This document shows, piece after piece, positions 62,454 to 64,000 of a stretch of 64,000 bases of DNA. Source of the DNA: Motiliproteus sp. MSK22-1 (GTDB lineage Bacteria; Pseudomonadota; Gammaproteobacteria; Pseudomonadales; Balneatricaceae); the NCBI RefSeq assembly GCF_001968815.1, contig NZ_MIEQ01000027.1, positions 124,001 to 188,000 on the forward strand. The letters run 5' to 3'. The position numbers and the translations under genes were made by a program. The notes under the pieces are model-generated. The model saw nothing but the letters and a program-made list of their open reading frames with translations. It made no database searches and had not been told where the DNA came from. Numbering within the stretch: position 1 is the stretch's first letter; every line of letters starts with the position of its first letter.

Positions 62454-63611
62454 CTATTTATCGCTGCTGTCGAAAAGAGAAGCAAATTCACCGTAGCCTT
62501 CTTTTTTAAGCTGATCCGCTGGTACAAAGCGCAACGCTGCGGAGTTAATGCAGTAACGTAAACCTGTTGGCTCCGGCCCATCCTTGAAAACATGCCCAAG
62601 GTGAGAGTCTCCAAATTTGCTCCGTACTTCTGTACGGGGAAAAATCAGCTTGAAATCTGTAGTAGTGACGATGTGTTCACTGACTAAAGGTTGGGTAAAG
62701 CTGGGCCACCCCGTCTTGGAATCATACTTGTGGACAGAGGAGAACAGGGGTTCACCGGTGACAATATCCACGTATATTCCCTGATCTTTGTTATCCCAGT
62801 ACTTATTATTATAAGAACGTTCCGTTCCGTCTTCCTGGGTGACTTCATACTGTAGTGGCGTAAGTGTCTGCTTCAATACTTCATCGGAAGGCTTGATGTA
62901 GGTTTTTGCCATCGGTATTTCTTCCTTTTGGCTGACTTCCATAGGACCCTTAGGACTATAGTGCAGCTCATCCCCCCAGGTTTTTTGCAGATATTGATCT
63001 CGGCCTGAGTTATATCTGTAGTATTTGTACCTTAGCGGGTTTCGCTTGTAGTAGTCCTGATGGTAATCCTCCGCTGGCCAGAATTTGGTCGCTTTCTGAA
63101 TGCCGGTAGCCAATGGTTTGTCATACCGTCCGGAGGCTTGTTGCTGGTCCCGGGATTTTTCTGCTGCTAACTTCTCAGCAGAGTTTCGGTAAAAAATATG
63201 CGGACTATACTGGTAACCCCGATCAACAAACTGACCGCCGCTGTCCGTTGGATTTACATGTCGCCAGTAGGTTTCAAGCAGATCGTTATAACTGACTTTT
63301 TTCGGATCGTAGTGGACCTCTACGGCTTCAACATGCCCACTTTTTCCGGAAGAAACCTCCTTGTAGGTCGGATTCTCAGTCTGACCGCCGGTATACCCGG
63401 ACACGACCTCATTGACGCCGGGCAGCTTTTCAAAATCTGATTCAGTGCACCAAAAGCAACCTCCGGCAAAGGTGGCGATTTTTGTTTTTGCCGACATCAT
63501 TTCTGAAGGTGAAGACTTCATGGTGTCTTCCGCCACTGACTCTATAGATATCTGGCTGAGTCCGGTAATTGCCAGTAACCCTAATACTAAACCGGGCACT
63601 CGTTTTTTCAT
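62454..63611 (-). CDS. msrAB: Periplasmic MsrA-MsrB fusion
   Basis: This 385-residue protein begins with a signal peptide (about 1-27). The MsrA domain (about 43-200) has GGCFWC with catalytic Cys52 and resolving-type Cys55, then [16 protein letters not shown]. The MsrB domain (about 235-375) has GWPSF and catalytic Cys354 in [11 protein letters not shown]. The four zinc cysteines of some MsrB proteins are absent ([10 protein letters not shown] instead of CGWPSF). It reduces both epimers of methionine sulfoxide in exported proteins. Unlike PilB it lacks a thioredoxin domain and so needs an external reductant, possibly a TlpA-like protein. Confidence 0.92.
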   Translation of the reverse strand: MKKRVPGLVLGLLAITGLSQISIESVAEDTMKSSPSEMMSAKTKIATFAGGCFWCTESDFEKLPGVNEVVSGYTGGQTENPTYKEVSSGKSGHVEAVEVHYDPKKVSYNDLLETYWRHVNPTDSGGQFVDRGYQYSPHIFYRNSAEKLAAEKSRDQQQASGRYDKPLATGIQKATKFWPAEDYHQDYYKRNPLRYKYYRYNSGRDQYLQKTWGDELHYSPKGPMEVSQKEEIPMAKTYIKPSDEVLKQTLTPLQYEVTQEDGTERSYNNKYWDNKDQGIYVDIVTGEPLFSSVHKYDSKTGWPSFTQPLVSEHIVTTTDFKLIFPRTEVRSKFGDSHLGHVFKDGPEPTGLRYCINSAALRFVPADQLKKEGYGEFASLFDSSDK

Positions 63612-63905
63612 GGTGCTTTCCTCTTAGAAACAAACTGCCATCGTGCTGACCAGTGGTCCTCAGGCAATCAGGGAACCGTTGTTCTCGATTATTGATACAG
63701 AATCACATGTAGATACTTATTGTTACGCTGGTAACTTTCATTTGGATTCATTCCCAGACAAAAAATAACAAGATTTCGATAGTTCAAAGCGGTGTAATTA
63801 TATATGGGTAAAAAATTGCCAGAGCTAAAATATATGGATAACCTACTGTATATAGATATTAGCTATGAGATAGAGTGATGGAGATGGTGCAATGGGGATA
63901 ATACG

Positions 63906-64000
63906 ATGGACTTAAGAGCACTTCGATACTTTGAGGCTGTGTTTGAAAAATGCAGTATTAGCGGAGCTGCCCGACATTGTTATGTATCTCAGCCGTCAGT
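63906..64000 (+). CDS. LysR-family regulator, 3' end outside the window
   Basis: ATG 63906 opens a frame running off the right edge: MDLRALRYFEAVFEKCSISG then AARHCYVSQPSV. This is the usual LysR start and helix-turn-helix beginning (LRYFEAV, SISGAARHCYVSQPSVS). It diverges from msrAB across 294 bases, so it may control methionine sulfoxide repair, an oxidant response, or an unrelated downstream gene. Only 31 codons are visible. Confidence 0.75.
   Translation, partial: MDLRALRYFEAVFEKCSISGAARHCYVSQPS

Noticed and set aside
1-64000. tRNA, rRNA, CRISPR arrays, prophage and complete IS elements
   Set aside because: I looked for T-loop signatures, regular spaced repeats and transposase or integrase motifs and found none. 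A covariance-model scan would be needed to exclude unusual RNAs.

Overview
The window is a chromosomal segment of roughly 46-48 % G+C (estimated by eye) from a motile, free-living gammaproteobacterium. YfbR, ArfB, YciH, ElaA, QmcA/NfeD, ChaC-type and Bcr/CflA-type proteins point to Gammaproteobacteria. The marine Oceanospirillales-like guess rests on the density of hybrid kinases, c-di-GMP enzymes, DUF4214 proteins and a BKACE module. I see no rRNA, tRNA, CRISPR array, prophage or complete insertion sequence.

Layout. 1-7.8 kb is a signalling block: a hybrid kinase cut by the left edge, an HD-GYP response regulator that overlaps it by one base, and a large GGDEF-EAL protein. 8.0-13 kb is accessory: an ABM-domain/DUF2798 pair with a divergent LysR gene, a membrane protein, a second ABM protein and a bacterial serpin. 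13-23.6 kb is the most unusual part. It holds two large secreted DUF4214 proteins, one fused to a probable cysteine-peptidase fold and the other to CXXCH cytochrome-like modules. Between them lies a compact set: DUF1501 protein, TlpA-like thioredoxin, DUF4266 lipoprotein, DUF3570 protein and ApbE flavin transferase. 23.8-28 kb is a catabolic module (VOC protein, BKACE, class III aminotransferase, divergent LysR).

28.4-37.5 kb is a mix of small housekeeping-type genes: S4 RNA-binding protein, two GFA-family proteins, a PP-loop ATPase with a methyltransferase, ArfB, YciH, a serine protease and an orphan kinase. It includes remnants of an AraC-type and a LacI-type regulator. 37.6-49.4 kb holds an MscS-type channel, an EF-hand protein, YfbR, a soluble chemoreceptor-like protein, a ChaC-type enzyme, NfeD with an SPFH protein, a MoxR ATPase with a VWA protein, and an MFS exporter. 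49.5-58.4 kb is a five-gene branched-chain-type ABC importer, divergent from a double-Cache hybrid kinase and an OmpR-type regulator. 58.5-64 kb holds small genes, an EAL phosphodiesterase, an FGE-like protein, periplasmic MsrAB, and the start of a LysR gene cut by the right edge.

How it fits together. Three proteins connect two-component input to c-di-GMP turnover. The ABC importer and the adjacent kinase/regulator look like a sensed-uptake unit. The 15.6-23.6 kb set is best read as an extracytoplasmic redox system with covalent flavin (ApbE), thiol (TlpA) and probable heme (CXXCH) chemistry; this is inference from domains and context. Several intergenic regions carry strong inverted or direct repeats: 11601-11641, 15430-15489, 23627-23661, 36961-37040, 40031-40181, 54415-54430 and 54676-54721.
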